A DNA stretch of 56,590 bases from an uncultured Eubacteriales bacterium (GTDB taxonomy: Bacteria; Bacillota; Clostridia; Oscillospirales; Oscillospiraceae). Position numbers and translations under genes: made by a program. Positions 39,555-47,924 of this stretch are shown in pieces. The DNA lies in the NCBI GenBank assembly GCA_900321275.1, contig ONVI01000011.1, positions 1 to 56,590 of the forward strand, given 5' to 3'. The first letter of the stretch is position 1. Each line of letters begins with the position of its first letter. The notes beneath the pieces are model-generated. The model searched no databases and was not told where the DNA came from. It was given only the letters and a program-made list of their open reading frames with translations.

Positions 39555-39631
39555 TGTAGGGAGCGCTCCCCTGATCGACCCGAAAAAGGCAGGTAACGGG
39601 TCGCGGGCCGATGAGGGCATCAGCCGCTACA
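39555..39631. repeat. GTAGGGG-type intergenic repeat, copy B
   Basis: GTAGGGAGCGCTCCCCTGAT...CGACCCG then CGGGCCGATGAGGGCATCAG...CCGCTACA. Same order as copy A (37443-37524) but more worn. It fills the der/DUF512 gap, and ends inside the last codons of the DUF512 gene. Confidence 0.55.
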
Positions 39632-41000
39632 AATTGTTTGTATTGTATCTGTAAAACTTCTCGTTTGTCTCTTCCCGTTCGGGGATACAGACCTCCGGCA
39701 GGATGCCGAACATCGCGTCGCATAGGGCGAAGCCGTCGGATTCTACCGGATAGATCGGAACATGGAGAGCGGCGCTTGCTTCCTCTATCTTCACGTCGTC
39801 GAGAAAATCCAGCTCCGCGCGGCGCAGCATGTTCTGTGAGAGCAGCAGCCGTTTGCCCAGCTCTTTTCCCTTGAGCTGGCGGATCAGATCGCCGCCTGTG
39901 ACAAGGCCGGTGACGTTGATGCTGCGGCCGAAGAAATCGTTCTCAATCGCATAGACATGCCCCTTCAATTCGGGGAAAACCTCGCGGGCGTATTGCAGCA
40001 GCTTTTCAAGGTAAGGCGCGGCAGAGACCCCGGTGGCGATGGAAAAGTCAATCCCGTCCGGCTCGTCTGCAAGCTTCACGGCGCTTTTGAACTCCGTCTC
40101 CAAAAGCCGCAGCGTCCCCACGCCGTTTTCAAGCTGGGTGTATTCCTCGTAGTATTCGTCCGGCGGCAGCTCTCGCCCGGCCTTGATGTACAGCTCATCC
40201 CCGCAGAAAAAGACGCGGCTGCCGTGCTTTTTTCGGCATTCCTCCGAAAAGCCCTCCACAAGGTCGAGGGTTTCCCCCGCGTGCTCTTTGGTAAAGGGCG
40301 TGAGGGGGTAAAGGCGTTCACGGAACCGGGTGAGGCCCACCGGGACGATGGAAACGCTGTGTACCGCAGGCCAGAGGGCTTCGAGCTCCCGCATGGTGTG
40401 CAGCAGCTCTTCCCCGTCGTTGAGACCGGGGCAGCAGACGATCTGGCAGTTCATGACGATGCCGGCCTTCGCAAAGCGGCGCATGACGTCAATGCTCTCC
40501 CCGGCCTTCGGATTTCTGAGCATTTTGCAGCGCAGCTCCGGGTTCATGGTGTGTACCGAGACGTTGATGGGGCTCACATGCAGGGCGATGATGCGCTCCA
40601 CCTCACGCGGCGAGAGATTCGTGAGCGTGATGTAGTTGCCGAGCAGGAAGCTCAGGCGCGCGTCGTCGTCTTTAAAATATATGGTTTTGCGCATGCCGCG
40701 GGGGAGCTGGTCGATGAAGCAGAAGACGCAGGCATTGGAGCAGGCGCGCGGCGCGTCCATCAGGTAGCTCTCAAAATCGAGCCCCAGGTCGCCGCCCTCC
40801 GGCTTTTTGACATGCAGCGCATACTGCGTGCCGTCCGGCCTTTGCAGCGTCACGTCCAAAACCCGGTCATAGGCGAAGAATTTGTAGTCGAGCACGTCGA
40901 GGATTTCGTTGCCGTTGATGGACACAATGGTGTCCCCGACGCAGACGCGCCCGGACAGAGGACTCGTCGGGTCGACAGACTTTATATAGTTGTCTTCCAT
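39627..41000 (-). CDS. DUF512 radical-SAM protein with N-terminal PDZ-like domain
   Basis: A 457-residue protein. Residues 1-65 form a PDZ-like fold (SPLSGRVCVGDTIVSINGNE). The radical-SAM cluster motif is CSNACVFC (Cys87, Cys91, Cys94). The C-terminal third is DUF512 (VYAIENDFFGRSINVTGLVT, GGDLIRQL). This family is widespread in Clostridia and often lies next to der, as here; its reaction is not known. Its upstream side is an inverted repeat element, so its promoter lies within or near 41001-41040. Confidence 0.9.
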   Translation of the reverse strand: MEDNYIKSVDPTSPLSGRVCVGDTIVSINGNEILDVLDYKFFAYDRVLDVTLQRPDGTQYALHVKKPEGGDLGLDFESYLMDAPRACSNACVFCFIDQLPRGMRKTIYFKDDDARLSFLLGNYITLTNLSPREVERIIALHVSPINVSVHTMNPELRCKMLRNPKAGESIDVMRRFAKAGIVMNCQIVCCPGLNDGEELLHTMRELEALWPAVHSVSIVPVGLTRFRERLYPLTPFTKEHAGETLDLVEGFSEECRKKHGSRVFFCGDELYIKAGRELPPDEYYEEYTQLENGVGTLRLLETEFKSAVKLADEPDGIDFSIATGVSAAPYLEKLLQYAREVFPELKGHVYAIENDFFGRSINVTGLVTGGDLIRQLKGKELGKRLLLSQNMLRRAELDFLDDVKIEEASAALHVPIYPVESDGFALCDAMFGILPEVCIPEREETNEKFYRYNTNNL

Positions 41001-41029
41001 CCGGGGTCCCTCCTATCTCACGTGATCGC

Positions 41030-41245
41030 AGGACGTTAGCTGCTTTATGCGCCCCCCCATTCTTTCTTTTCGGCTCTTGCCCGAAAAGAAAGAACGCGCC
41101 GCGCCCGGTGTAAGAAAGAAAAGGGCCGCTCAGACGCGGGTTCTCTTTCCTTTGTCCAAACTTTTCTCTCGCGGATAACGCACGGGGTACATCTCCGGTC
41201 AAAAGGACGATGCCTTTGATGCGCAGCCGCCCGCGCTCGGCGCTG
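41030..41245. repeat. Left arm of a long inverted repeat around a membrane ORF
   Basis: About 215 bp that match, in opposite orientation, the segment 41720-41935. The shared parts include GACCGGAGAT, ATCCGCGAGAGAAA, GCGTCTGAGCGGCCCTTTTC and GCAGCTAACG. Inside is a perfect 14-bp hairpin, TTCTTTCTTTTCGG with CCGAAAAGAAAGAA (about 41063-41097). Confidence 0.7.
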
Positions 41246-41251
41246 CATGGT

Positions 41252-41632
41252 TCATTTCTTTTTGCTTTGCGGGTGTCTTGTAAAAGCAAGAACAGCCATA
41301 CACAATAATACTTCACAAATGCAAACGAGAAGCCACCATGATGAAACGACAACTGACAATCCGGCACAGAGCGCAGCATACAAAATGCAAGTCAAAACAA
41401 CCGCCGGCGTGCCCCGGTTTTCCTGTCTTTTGTCTCTTGTGCTTATGAATGACATAAGCACAAAGACGATTCCAATGAGGATATCTTTAATTATCACACG
41501 ATCTGCCGCATTCAGCAGCCCGCACGCGATAAGGTTCAGCCCGGAGAAAAAATACGCCATCCCCAGAATGATCGTCTTTTCTCTCAAATGAGGTGTATTA
41601 CTATCATTCACAAAGAAAGTGTATTTCTCCAT
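41252..41632 (-). CDS. Hypothetical membrane protein between inverted repeats
   Basis: A 126-residue protein, no family recognised. Four hydrophobic helices: IILGMAYFFSGLNLIACGLL, IIKDILIGIVFVLMSFI, VLTCILYAALCAGLSVVVSS and WLLVCICEVLLCMAVLAF, with a Lys-rich tail QSKKK. Start set at ATG 41632 where AGAGG is well spaced; a longer frame begins at 41671 without a site. It looks AT-richer than its neighbours. Long inverted repeats on both sides suggest it entered as, or is carried by, a small element. Confidence 0.55.
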   Translation of the reverse strand: MEKYTFFVNDSNTPHLREKTIILGMAYFFSGLNLIACGLLNAADRVIIKDILIGIVFVLMSFISTRDKRQENRGTPAVVLTCILYAALCAGLSVVVSSWWLLVCICEVLLCMAVLAFTRHPQSKKK

Positions 41633-41719
41633 CTTGCCTCTTACTCGACGCGCGAATAATCGTCTCCACAATAATAAAATGTCAACTCACGAACCGGCCA
41701 GCGGCGCGAGCGTAAGCGA

Positions 41720-41935
41720 AGCCTTCCGCGGACGGATGCGCGATCAAACTATTCTTCCTATGACCGGAGATATGCCATGTTCATCATCCGCGAGAGAAAG
41801 GTTAAGACATTGCAAATGTCACCTGCGTCTGAGCGGCCCTTTTCTCTTTGGAGTCCAAGAACCGTTTCTCTTTTCGGGCAAGAGCCGAAAAGAGAAATGG
41901 GTCTTGATCTTCGCAGCTAACGATTTCTGAGCAGT
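41720..41935. repeat. Right arm of the long inverted repeat
   Basis: Matches the left arm (41030-41245) in opposite orientation, with about 70-75% identity by eye. It carries its own hairpin TTTCTCTTTTCGG/CCGAAAAGAGAAA (about 41868-41900). The arms differ by compensating base changes in the hairpin stems, suggesting that the folded form is kept. Confidence 0.65.
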
Positions 41936-41937
41936 AA

Positions 41938-41977
41938 GGAAAAAGCAAAAGGAGGAAAGGTGCGAAGCCTCTCCTCC
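41938..41977 (-). terminator. Terminator of yceD-rpmF
   Basis: On the minus strand GGAGGAGAGG (41968-41977) pairs with CCTTTCCTCC (41951-41960), followed by TTTTGCTTTTT. Confidence 0.75.
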
Positions 41978-41987
41978 TCAAGCAGCT

Positions 41988-42176
41988 TTACTTGCTCTCT
42001 TCAACAGCGATGACTGTCCGGCCCTTGTACTGACCGCAAGCCTTGCAGACACGATGGGGCATGCAGAAAGCACCGCAGTTGGGGCACTTGACGACATTGG
42101 GAGCGGTGAGCTTCCAAACGGAAGAACGCCTCTTGTCACGTCTCTGTCTCGATACTTTTCCTTTTGGGACTGCCAT
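41988..42176 (-). CDS. rpmF: 50S ribosomal protein L32
   Basis: A 62-residue ribosomal protein: MAVPKGKVSRQRRDKRRS at the start and the zinc-ribbon CPNCGAFCMPHRVCKACG with four Cys. Follows yceD by 49 bp, with AGGAGG upstream of ATG (about 42183-42188). The yceD-rpmF order is conserved across bacteria. Confidence 0.97.
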   Translation of the reverse strand: MAVPKGKVSRQRRDKRRSSVWKLTAPNVVKCPNCGAFCMPHRVCKACGQYKGRTVIAVEESK

Positions 42177-42225
42177 GTTGACACCTCCTGTTGACAGCTG
42201 TTCTGAGCAGCTTCATCATTATAAA

Positions 42226-42720
42226 TTACGATTTATCCAAAAGCTGCTCAAGCACAGCAAATCTTGGATCAAGGGATTTTCGGCACCCGCAGGGGCCGAG
42301 GTTGAGGTTTTTGCCGCATTTCGGACACAGACCCTTGCAATCCTCTTTGCAGAGGAACTTGGTCTCCATGTCCAGAATCAGGCAGGTGGAGAGGATTTCG
42401 CTGAGGTCGATCTCGTTGCCCTCCAGCGTGAAGAGCGAGGGATCGTCGTCAGGGTTTTCCTCCACGATTATGACGTTGAGCGCCATCTCCTTGGTGCTTT
42501 CAAACTCCTCGCCGCAGCGGTCGCAGATACAGAGCATCTCCGCCGTCAGCGTACCCACCAGATGGAGAATGCCGGCCTCGTTGAAAACGCGCCCTTCGGC
42601 GTGTGGCTTTGTCGGATACGCCTTCACAGAGGGAAAGCCCAGCTTGTCCGTCTCCAGATTACAAGCAAACGGAACGGAGCCGCCCGGCACTTCGATTATC
42701 GAACTCAGATTCAGACGCAT
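42226..42720 (-). CDS. yceD: YceD family (DUF177) protein
   Basis: A 164-residue protein upstream of rpmF. It has the central CDRCGEEFE motif and a C-terminal zinc-like cluster CKEDCKGLCPKCGKNLN, the usual DUF177 signature. In plants and bacteria relatives are linked to 23S rRNA build-up. Start moved to 42720, where GAGGTG stands 6 bp before ATG. Promoter at 42750-42778. Confidence 0.9.
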   Translation of the reverse strand: MRLNLSSIIEVPGGSVPFACNLETDKLGFPSVKAYPTKPHAEGRVFNEAGILHLVGTLTAEMLCICDRCGEEFESTKEMALNVIIVEENPDDDPSLFTLEGNEIDLSEILSTCLILDMETKFLCKEDCKGLCPKCGKNLNLGPCGCRKSLDPRFAVLEQLLDKS

Positions 42721-42749
42721 AACAAGCACCTCGTCACAGTCGCTCAAGT

Positions 42750-42778
42750 ATTATAGAATACTTGTCAGGACTTGTCAA
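42750..42778 (-). promoter_or_regulatory. Promoter of yceD-rpmF
   Basis: Minus-strand consensus TTGACA (42773-42778), 17-bp spacer, TATAAT (42750-42755). Its -35 overlaps the -35 of the opposite promoter. Confidence 0.85.
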
Positions 42779-42800
42779 CACTATTTTTGTATAGTATAAT
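42772..42800 (+). promoter_or_regulatory. Promoter of the RluA-type synthase gene
   Basis: TTGTCA (42772-42777), 17-bp spacer, TATAAT (42795-42800). The two -35 boxes share TGTCA (42773-42777). Confidence 0.8.
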
Positions 42801-42839
42801 GCAAAAAAATTGAGGATTTGAAGGGGATTTTTTGTTGAA

Positions 42840-43817
42840 ATGAAGGAGTTTACCATCCGGGACAACGACGCGGGCCAGCGTCTCGACCGTTTTGTGGGCA
42901 AAGCCGTGCCGCTTCTGCCGGAATCTCTGCTGCAAAAATACATCCGCCTCAAGCGCATCAAGCTCAACGGCAAGGGCGCCAAACGCGACACGCGGCTGAA
43001 CGCGGGCGATACCGTCCAGCTCTATATCAACGACGAGTTTTTTGAAAAACCGCGCGAGGAAAACTCTTACCTCAAGGTCGGCACGCCCCGGCTGAACATC
43101 GTCTACGAGGACGAAAACATCCTCCTGCTGGATAAAAAGCCCGGCGTTTTGTGCCACAGCGCGGGGGTCTGGGATTACAATACGCTCATCGCCAATGTCC
43201 AGGCCTACATGGCACAGAAGGGCGAGTGGCGGCCGAAAGAGGAGAACGCCTTCGCCCCGGCCTTGTGCAACCGTATCGACCGCAACACCGGCGGCATCGT
43301 CATCGCTGCCAAAAACGCGGAAGCCCTGCGCATCCTCAACGACAAGATCCGCGACCGGGAGATCGAAAAGTACTATCTCTGCGCCGTACAGGGCAAGCCG
43401 CGCCCCGCATCGGGGAGACTCGAGAACTACTTATTTAAAGATGCGAAGAAGAATCAAGTGTTCGTCAAGGAGAAGCCGGAGCCGGGGGCAAAGACCGCCG
43501 TGACGGAATACCGCGTGCTGGCGAGCAAGGGGCCGCTCTCACTGGTGGAGTGCAGACTGCTGACCGGCCGCACGCACCAGATCCGCGTCCAGATGGCGCA
43601 CGCAGGCTGGCCGCTGCTGGGCGACGGCAAATATGGGAGCGAGCGCTTCAATAAGGGCTTTGACGAAAAGGGACAGGCGCTCTATTCCTACCGCCTGCGC
43701 TTCGATTTTCCCACAGACGCGGGCATCCTTGAATACCTGCGGGGAAAAGAGTTCCGCGTCCGGCGCGTAGACTTCGCGGAGAAGTACTTCGACGTGACGG
43801 AAACGGATTTTTCCTAA
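42840..43817 (+). CDS. RluA-family 23S rRNA pseudouridine synthase
   Basis: A 325-residue enzyme with an N-terminal S4 domain (about 12-75: RLDRFVGKAVPLLPESLLQK) and the catalytic RluA domain. The active-site Asp lies in CNRIDRNTGGIVIAAKN, an RluC-type variant in which HRLD is NRID. Later come SLVECRLLTGRTHQIRVQMA and LLGDGKYG. It converts uridines of rRNA to pseudouridine; the target position is not clear. Weak AAGGGG ribosome site about 12 bp from ATG. A repeat starts directly after its stop. Confidence 0.9.
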   Translation: MKEFTIRDNDAGQRLDRFVGKAVPLLPESLLQKYIRLKRIKLNGKGAKRDTRLNAGDTVQLYINDEFFEKPREENSYLKVGTPRLNIVYEDENILLLDKKPGVLCHSAGVWDYNTLIANVQAYMAQKGEWRPKEENAFAPALCNRIDRNTGGIVIAAKNAEALRILNDKIRDREIEKYYLCAVQGKPRPASGRLENYLFKDAKKNQVFVKEKPEPGAKTAVTEYRVLASKGPLSLVECRLLTGRTHQIRVQMAHAGWPLLGDGKYGSERFNKGFDEKGQALYSYRLRFDFPTDAGILEYLRGKEFRVRRVDFAEKYFDVTETDFS

Positions 43818-43835
43818 GGAAACGCTGAATAAATC
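43818..43835 (+). repeat. End fragment of the GGAAACGCTGAATAAATC repeat family
   Basis: Exact match over 18 bp to the left end of the element at 55434-55594. It begins at the base after the stop of the RluA-type gene. The other end is missing. Confidence 0.6.
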
Positions 43836-43909
43836 AGTGCTTCCCTGAAGGCCGAATGACGCGAGGAATGATTTTATGTAAACTTTTCCAAAATCGCAGA
43901 GGGGAATAC

Positions 43910-43938
43910 TTGCGAAAACCATAGAATATTGATATAAT
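43910..43938 (+). promoter_or_regulatory. Promoter of the Thr-Pro-repeat lipoprotein
   Basis: TTGCGA (43910-43915), 17-bp spacer, TATAAT (43933-43938), 64 bp before the ATG. Confidence 0.7.
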
Positions 43939-44002
43939 CATAGTGTTAATCTTCTGCAAATCAAACAGCACCCCGTCCGGTGCCAGCTCTCGAGGAAATA
44001 AT

Positions 44003-44896
44003 ATGAAAAATCGAATGCTCAAAACAGGCGGTTTGATCCTCAAGCTTGCAATTTTGCTTGTGCTTGCCTCTTTTCTGATGAGCGGCTGTGCCAACAGGAA
44101 GCCCGCACCGACGCCGACGCCCACGACGCTTGCAACGTCGACGCCCACGCCCACGCCGACACCTGCTCCAACGCCGACGCCGATGCCCACGCCGACACCC
44201 ACGCCGCTCCTTACGCCGAAACCGAAACCTAAACCGACGCCGGCCCCGACCCCAACGCCCGCGCCGACGCCGGAGCGCACGCCTGTGCCTGTGCTGACAC
44301 CTGCGCCAACGCCCGTTCCGACGCCGATGATTACACCGGCGCCGATCACGTCGCCGTCCGCGACCCCCAGACCGACCATCCGTACTTCTCCGACGCCGAC
44401 TGTCCGGCCGGCTGTCGGTACGAACCCTCCCACAGGAGGCTCTTCAAATGCTGAGGACGATGCAATCCTTTGGGATATGTGGGTGTTTTACAAAGACTTG
44501 ATCAAGTGGCTCTGGTCGCTGAGACCGGCCCCGCTGCCGCCGCCACCGCCGCCGCGGCCATCTCCGCCGACACCCACGCCGACGCCGACACCAACACCGA
44601 CTCCAACACCGACTCCAACACCGACGCCGACACCGACACCTACGCCGACGCCCACGCCGACGCCGACGCCGACACCCACGCCGACACCGACACCGACACC
44701 GACACCTACGCCGACGCCGACGCCCACGCCGACGCCGACACCCACGCCGACACCGACACCGACACCGACGCCAACACCGAACCCAACGCCGGCGATGGTT
44801 TCGGACACCGTACCCATACCGGTGGGGGGTGGTTCTGAGCTGACGACAGTCCCCGTCGGGCAGATCGAACTGCCGCCTGCCGCAATATCGAATTGA
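44003..44896 (+). CDS. Thr-Pro-repeat lipoprotein
   Basis: A 297-residue protein with a lipoprotein signal peptide (lipobox LMSGC, Cys about 29) and GAGG before ATG 44003. Two Thr-Pro-rich stretches, about residues 35-145 and 190-275, are split by a short ordered-looking part ([20 protein letters not shown]). The second stretch is an almost pure run of the dipeptide Thr-Pro. The tail is [15 protein letters not shown] and polar. Such extended, stiff tails can span the cell wall. No enzyme domain is visible. The DNA repeat may change length by slippage. The end reads [24 protein letters not shown] without an LPXTG motif. Confidence 0.75.
   Translation: MKNRMLKTGGLILKLAILLVLASFLMSGCANRKPAPTPTPTTLATSTPTPTPTPAPTPTPMPTPTPTPLLTPKPKPKPTPAPTPTPAPTPERTPVPVLTPAPTPVPTPMITPAPITSPSATPRPTIRTSPTPTVRPAVGTNPPTGGSSNAEDDAILWDMWVFYKDLIKWLWSLRPAPLPPPPPPRPSPPTPTPTPTPTPTPTPTPTPTPTPTPTPTPTPTPTPTPTPTPTPTPTPTPTPTPTPTPTPTPTPTPTPTPTPNPTPAMVSDTVPIPVGGGSELTTVPVGQIELPPAAISN
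44560..44790. repeat. Low-complexity Thr-Pro coding repeat
   Basis: Runs of ACNCCN triplet pairs (ACACCGACGCC-type units) encode Thr-Pro. It produces long false open frames on the other strand (Gly-Val repeats). An earlier, less regular stretch is at 44105-44420. Confidence 0.9.
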
Positions 44897-45064
44897 TCCG
44901 AATACAAGCCGCCGGGACTGTCTGGGAACGCATAGACAGTCCCGGCGGTTTTCGTGGCCGGAATCGTCGTATTCAATGCGCTGCGCCTTGCGCTTTCGGC
45001 GGCGGCGTGATAAAATATACAATCATTATCTGCCTGACGGCGGGGCGGATGGGAGGAACGCGCA

Positions 45065-45643
45065 ATGCCTGCTTTTGAAGTGGAGATGCGGCATGACCGG
45101 CAGACGCTGGTCGCGCTGGCCCATATGCAGTATGATCTCTTCTGCGGCCGCAATCGCACGGTGCGCGGCTTCCTGAGCGCGACACTGATCCTGATCGCGG
45201 TCCTTTACGGCGGCGGAAGCTGGTGGAGCCTGCTGCTCATCGCCTACGCCTGCTATCTGACGACAAGCACCTACGCGGCCTCAAACCGCACGGCGCACAA
45301 AATTGCCGACCAGCTTGAACAGGCAGGACAGCCGCTGCCCGCCTCGCGCTACTCCTTTGAAAAAAGCAGTATGCACATTACGGATCTCAACAGCGGGGAG
45401 GCGCTTGATCCCCTGCCTTACGGAGAGGTCGTCGGTCTGGGGGAGGATCGGGACGCCTTCTATCTCTTCCGCAGTCAATACGGCGGCTACCGCATTCCCA
45501 AAGAAGCGCTGGGCGAGCGCGAAGGAGAATTCCGCAGCTTCGTGGAGAACAAGACGGGGAAGCTCTTTGTCCGCCGCCTGACCCCGCTCAACCGTCTGCG
45601 CGCATGGCTGCATGAGAGAGAGCGGGAGCCGATGCATCTGTAA
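45065..45643 (+). CDS. YcxB-like membrane protein
   Basis: A 192-residue protein with two close membrane helices (about 33-68: GFLSATLILIAVLYGGGSWW) and a C-terminal YcxB-like beta domain (about 95-170: RYSFEKSSMHITDLNSGEAL, YGEVVGLGEDRDAFYLF, RIPKEAL). Function of the family is not known. GGGAGG stands before ATG. It ends 53 bp before alr. Confidence 0.75.
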   Translation: MPAFEVEMRHDRQTLVALAHMQYDLFCGRNRTVRGFLSATLILIAVLYGGGSWWSLLLIAYACYLTTSTYAASNRTAHKIADQLEQAGQPLPASRYSFEKSSMHITDLNSGEALDPLPYGEVVGLGEDRDAFYLFRSQYGGYRIPKEALGEREGEFRSFVENKTGKLFVRRLTPLNRLRAWLHEREREPMHL

Positions 45644-45696
45644 TAATCTGCATCCATACGCCTTTTGGCACATATACATTTAAAAAGGTGATTCAA

Positions 45697-46830
45697 ATGA
45701 GAGTTCCTGATAAACGCTGCTGGGCCGAAATCAGCATGAAAAACATTCTGCATAATTACCGGGCGATCCGCGCGGCGCTCCCTGCGTCCTGCCGCTTCCT
45801 CGGCGTGGTGAAGGCCGACGCCTACGGTCACGGCGCGATTCAGACGGCGCTGCTGCTGGAAGAGGCGGGTGCGGATTACCTGGCAGTCGCCTGCCTGGAC
45901 GAAGCGCTGGAGCTGCGCGGGGCGGGCGTGAAAATGCCGGTCCTCATCCTCGGCCACACGGAGGCCGCCTATACGCGGGAACTGATCGAAAACAGCATCA
46001 CCCAGGCCGTTACGGGACTTGAAGAAGCGAAAGCCTTCTCCGCCGCCGCGCAGGAGGTCGGAGGTACGCTGCAGGTACATATGGCGGTGGACACCGGGAT
46101 GTCCCGCCTGGGCTTTCTCTGCACCGGCGACGATCTGGAGCAGGGGGTGTCGGAGCTTGTAATCGCCTGCGGGCTGCCCGGCCTGGACGCAGAGGGGATC
46201 TTTACCCACTTCGCCGTTTCCGACATGGAGGGTGAAGAGAACGAGCGCTATACAAGAGAGCAGTTTCGTACCTTCATGGCAGTCATCGCGGCGGCGGAAG
46301 CGGTGGGCATAACGTTCAGGCTCCGCCACTGCGCGAACACCGGCGCGGTGCTGCACAATATGCCGGAGTACGCGCTGGATATGGCGCGCCCCGGCCTGCT
46401 GCTCTACGGCTACGGCGACGAGGAGGGAAGGCTGGGTCTCAAGCCGTGCATGCGATTGATGACGCGCGTGCTCACCGTCAAGCGCTATATCCCCGGCACC
46501 ACGGTCAGCTACGGGCGGCGCTTTACCTGTGAACGGGAGACCCGCATGGGCGTGCTCGGCATCGGCTACGCGGACGGACTTCCGCGGCTGTGCTCGAACC
46601 GCTTTGAAGTCGCGGTGGGCGGAGGGCTTGCGCCCCAGCGCGGCAGCGTCTGCATGGATATGTGCATGGTCGATCTCACAGACCTGCCGAACGTACAGTC
46701 CGGGGACGAGGCGGAGATCTTCGGCGAAGCGGCCGATCTCAATACCCTTGCCCGCACGGCGCAGACCATCCCCTATGAGCTGCTGTGCGCCGTCTCCAAG
46801 CGCGTTCCGCGCGTGATGAAAAACTTCTGA
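45697..46830 (+). CDS. alr: Alanine racemase
   Basis: PLP enzyme that makes D-alanine for peptidoglycan. The PLP Lys is in VVKADAYGHGA (Lys39), with the catalytic Tyr in GIGYADGLPR and the R-G-S-VCMDMCMVD motif near the C-terminus. 377 residues, normal length. Start at ATG 45697 with AAAGGTG 8 bp upstream. It is followed by ddl (18 bp gap), a logical pair: racemase then D-Ala-D-Ala ligase. Confidence 0.96.
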   Translation: MRVPDKRCWAEISMKNILHNYRAIRAALPASCRFLGVVKADAYGHGAIQTALLLEEAGADYLAVACLDEALELRGAGVKMPVLILGHTEAAYTRELIENSITQAVTGLEEAKAFSAAAQEVGGTLQVHMAVDTGMSRLGFLCTGDDLEQGVSELVIACGLPGLDAEGIFTHFAVSDMEGEENERYTREQFRTFMAVIAAAEAVGITFRLRHCANTGAVLHNMPEYALDMARPGLLLYGYGDEEGRLGLKPCMRLMTRVLTVKRYIPGTTVSYGRRFTCERETRMGVLGIGYADGLPRLCSNRFEVAVGGGLAPQRGSVCMDMCMVDLTDLPNVQSGDEAEIFGEAADLNTLARTAQTIPYELLCAVSKRVPRVMKNF

Positions 46831-46848
46831 AAGGGAACAGAAACCCGT

Positions 46849-47916
46849 ATGAAAATTGTTGTATTGGGCGGCGGCGTCAGTACCGAACGCCAAGTCTCTC
46901 TGGTCACCGGCACATCCGTCTGCAAGGCGCTTCGGTCTCTCGGCCACAAGGCAATCTTCGTGGATCTCTTTATGGGCTTTGAGGGGTACGACGGAAAGCT
47001 TGAAGACGCCTTCGATGTGCCCGACGGCTTTGTCGGCCAGGTCTGCATCGAAAAAAAGGCGCCGGATCTTGCCGCGGTGAAAGCCGCCCGCAAGCTGCAG
47101 AGTCCCAGCCGCATCGGGAAAAATGTGCTGGAGCTATGCCGTCTTGCCGACTGCGTGTTCCTCGGCCTGCACGGGGCTGACGGAGAGGACGGCAAGATCC
47201 AGGCGGCGCTCGATCTGCTGGGCGTGCCGTACACCGGGTCCGACCCCCTCGCCAGCGCGATGGCCATGGACAAAGCGGTCGCCAAGCACGCCATGGAGAT
47301 CGCCGGGATCCGCACCCCTTCCTGGCAGGTGCTGGACTATACCGCGGAGGACATTCCGCGCCTGCGCGACGAGCTGCCCGTGCCATGTGCGGTGAAGGTC
47401 GTCAACGGCGGCTCCTCCATCGGCGTTGCCCTGCCGGATACGCGTGACGAGCTGGAAAAGGCGCTGTGGGATCTTCTGAGCTTCCACAGCCGCGTCATCG
47501 TGGAAGAAAAAATCCTGGGCCGGGAGATCACCCAGCCCATCCTGGATGACCGCTATCTCCCGGCCATCGAGATCGTCCCGCCCGAGGGGACCTATTTTGA
47601 TTACGTCGCCAAGTATCAAAACGGCGCGGAGGGCGCCCGGGAGATCTGCCCCGCCCCCATCACGGAGGAGGAGCAGCGCGCCCTCGGCGAGGCGGCGCTG
47701 ACCTTCCATAAGACGCTGGGGCTGTCGGTCTACTCGCGCGTCGATTTCATTCTGGACAAAGAAGGGCAGGCCTGGTGCCTGGAGGTCAACACCCTGCCGG
47801 GGATGACGCCGAACTCCCTCATCCCCAAGTCCGCCGCGGTCGATGGTATCAGCTACGCGGAGCTGTGCGAGAAAATCGTGCGGCTGTCGATGGAGGAAAG
47901 AAAGAAGGAGCGCTGA
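46849..47916 (+). CDS. ddl: D-alanine--D-alanine ligase
   Basis: ATP-grasp enzyme joining two D-alanines for cell-wall precursors. 355 residues with GGGVSTERQVSLVTG at the start, LHGADGEDGKIQAALDLLGV and PYTGSDPLASAMAMDK, VKVVNGGSSIGV in the ATP site, and WCLEVNTLPGMTPNSLIPKS near the end. It resembles the common D-Ala-D-Ala form (Tyr of the omega loop not confirmed as Tyr/Phe from sight). Forms an operon with alr and yvcK (8 bp gap). Confidence 0.95.
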   Translation: MKIVVLGGGVSTERQVSLVTGTSVCKALRSLGHKAIFVDLFMGFEGYDGKLEDAFDVPDGFVGQVCIEKKAPDLAAVKAARKLQSPSRIGKNVLELCRLADCVFLGLHGADGEDGKIQAALDLLGVPYTGSDPLASAMAMDKAVAKHAMEIAGIRTPSWQVLDYTAEDIPRLRDELPVPCAVKVVNGGSSIGVALPDTRDELEKALWDLLSFHSRVIVEEKILGREITQPILDDRYLPAIEIVPPEGTYFDYVAKYQNGAEGAREICPAPITEEEQRALGEAALTFHKTLGLSVYSRVDFILDKEGQAWCLEVNTLPGMTPNSLIPKSAAVDGISYAELCEKIVRLSMEERKKER

Positions 47917-47924
47917 GTCTGCCT

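Noticed and set aside
44560-44790. Regular short repeats as a CRISPR array
   Set aside because: Units are 6-12 bp coding repeats without unique spacers, and no cas gene is near.
44488-45159. Minus-strand frame with long Gly-Val repeats
   Set aside because: Only the reverse of Thr-Pro codons; no ribosome site or signal sequence.
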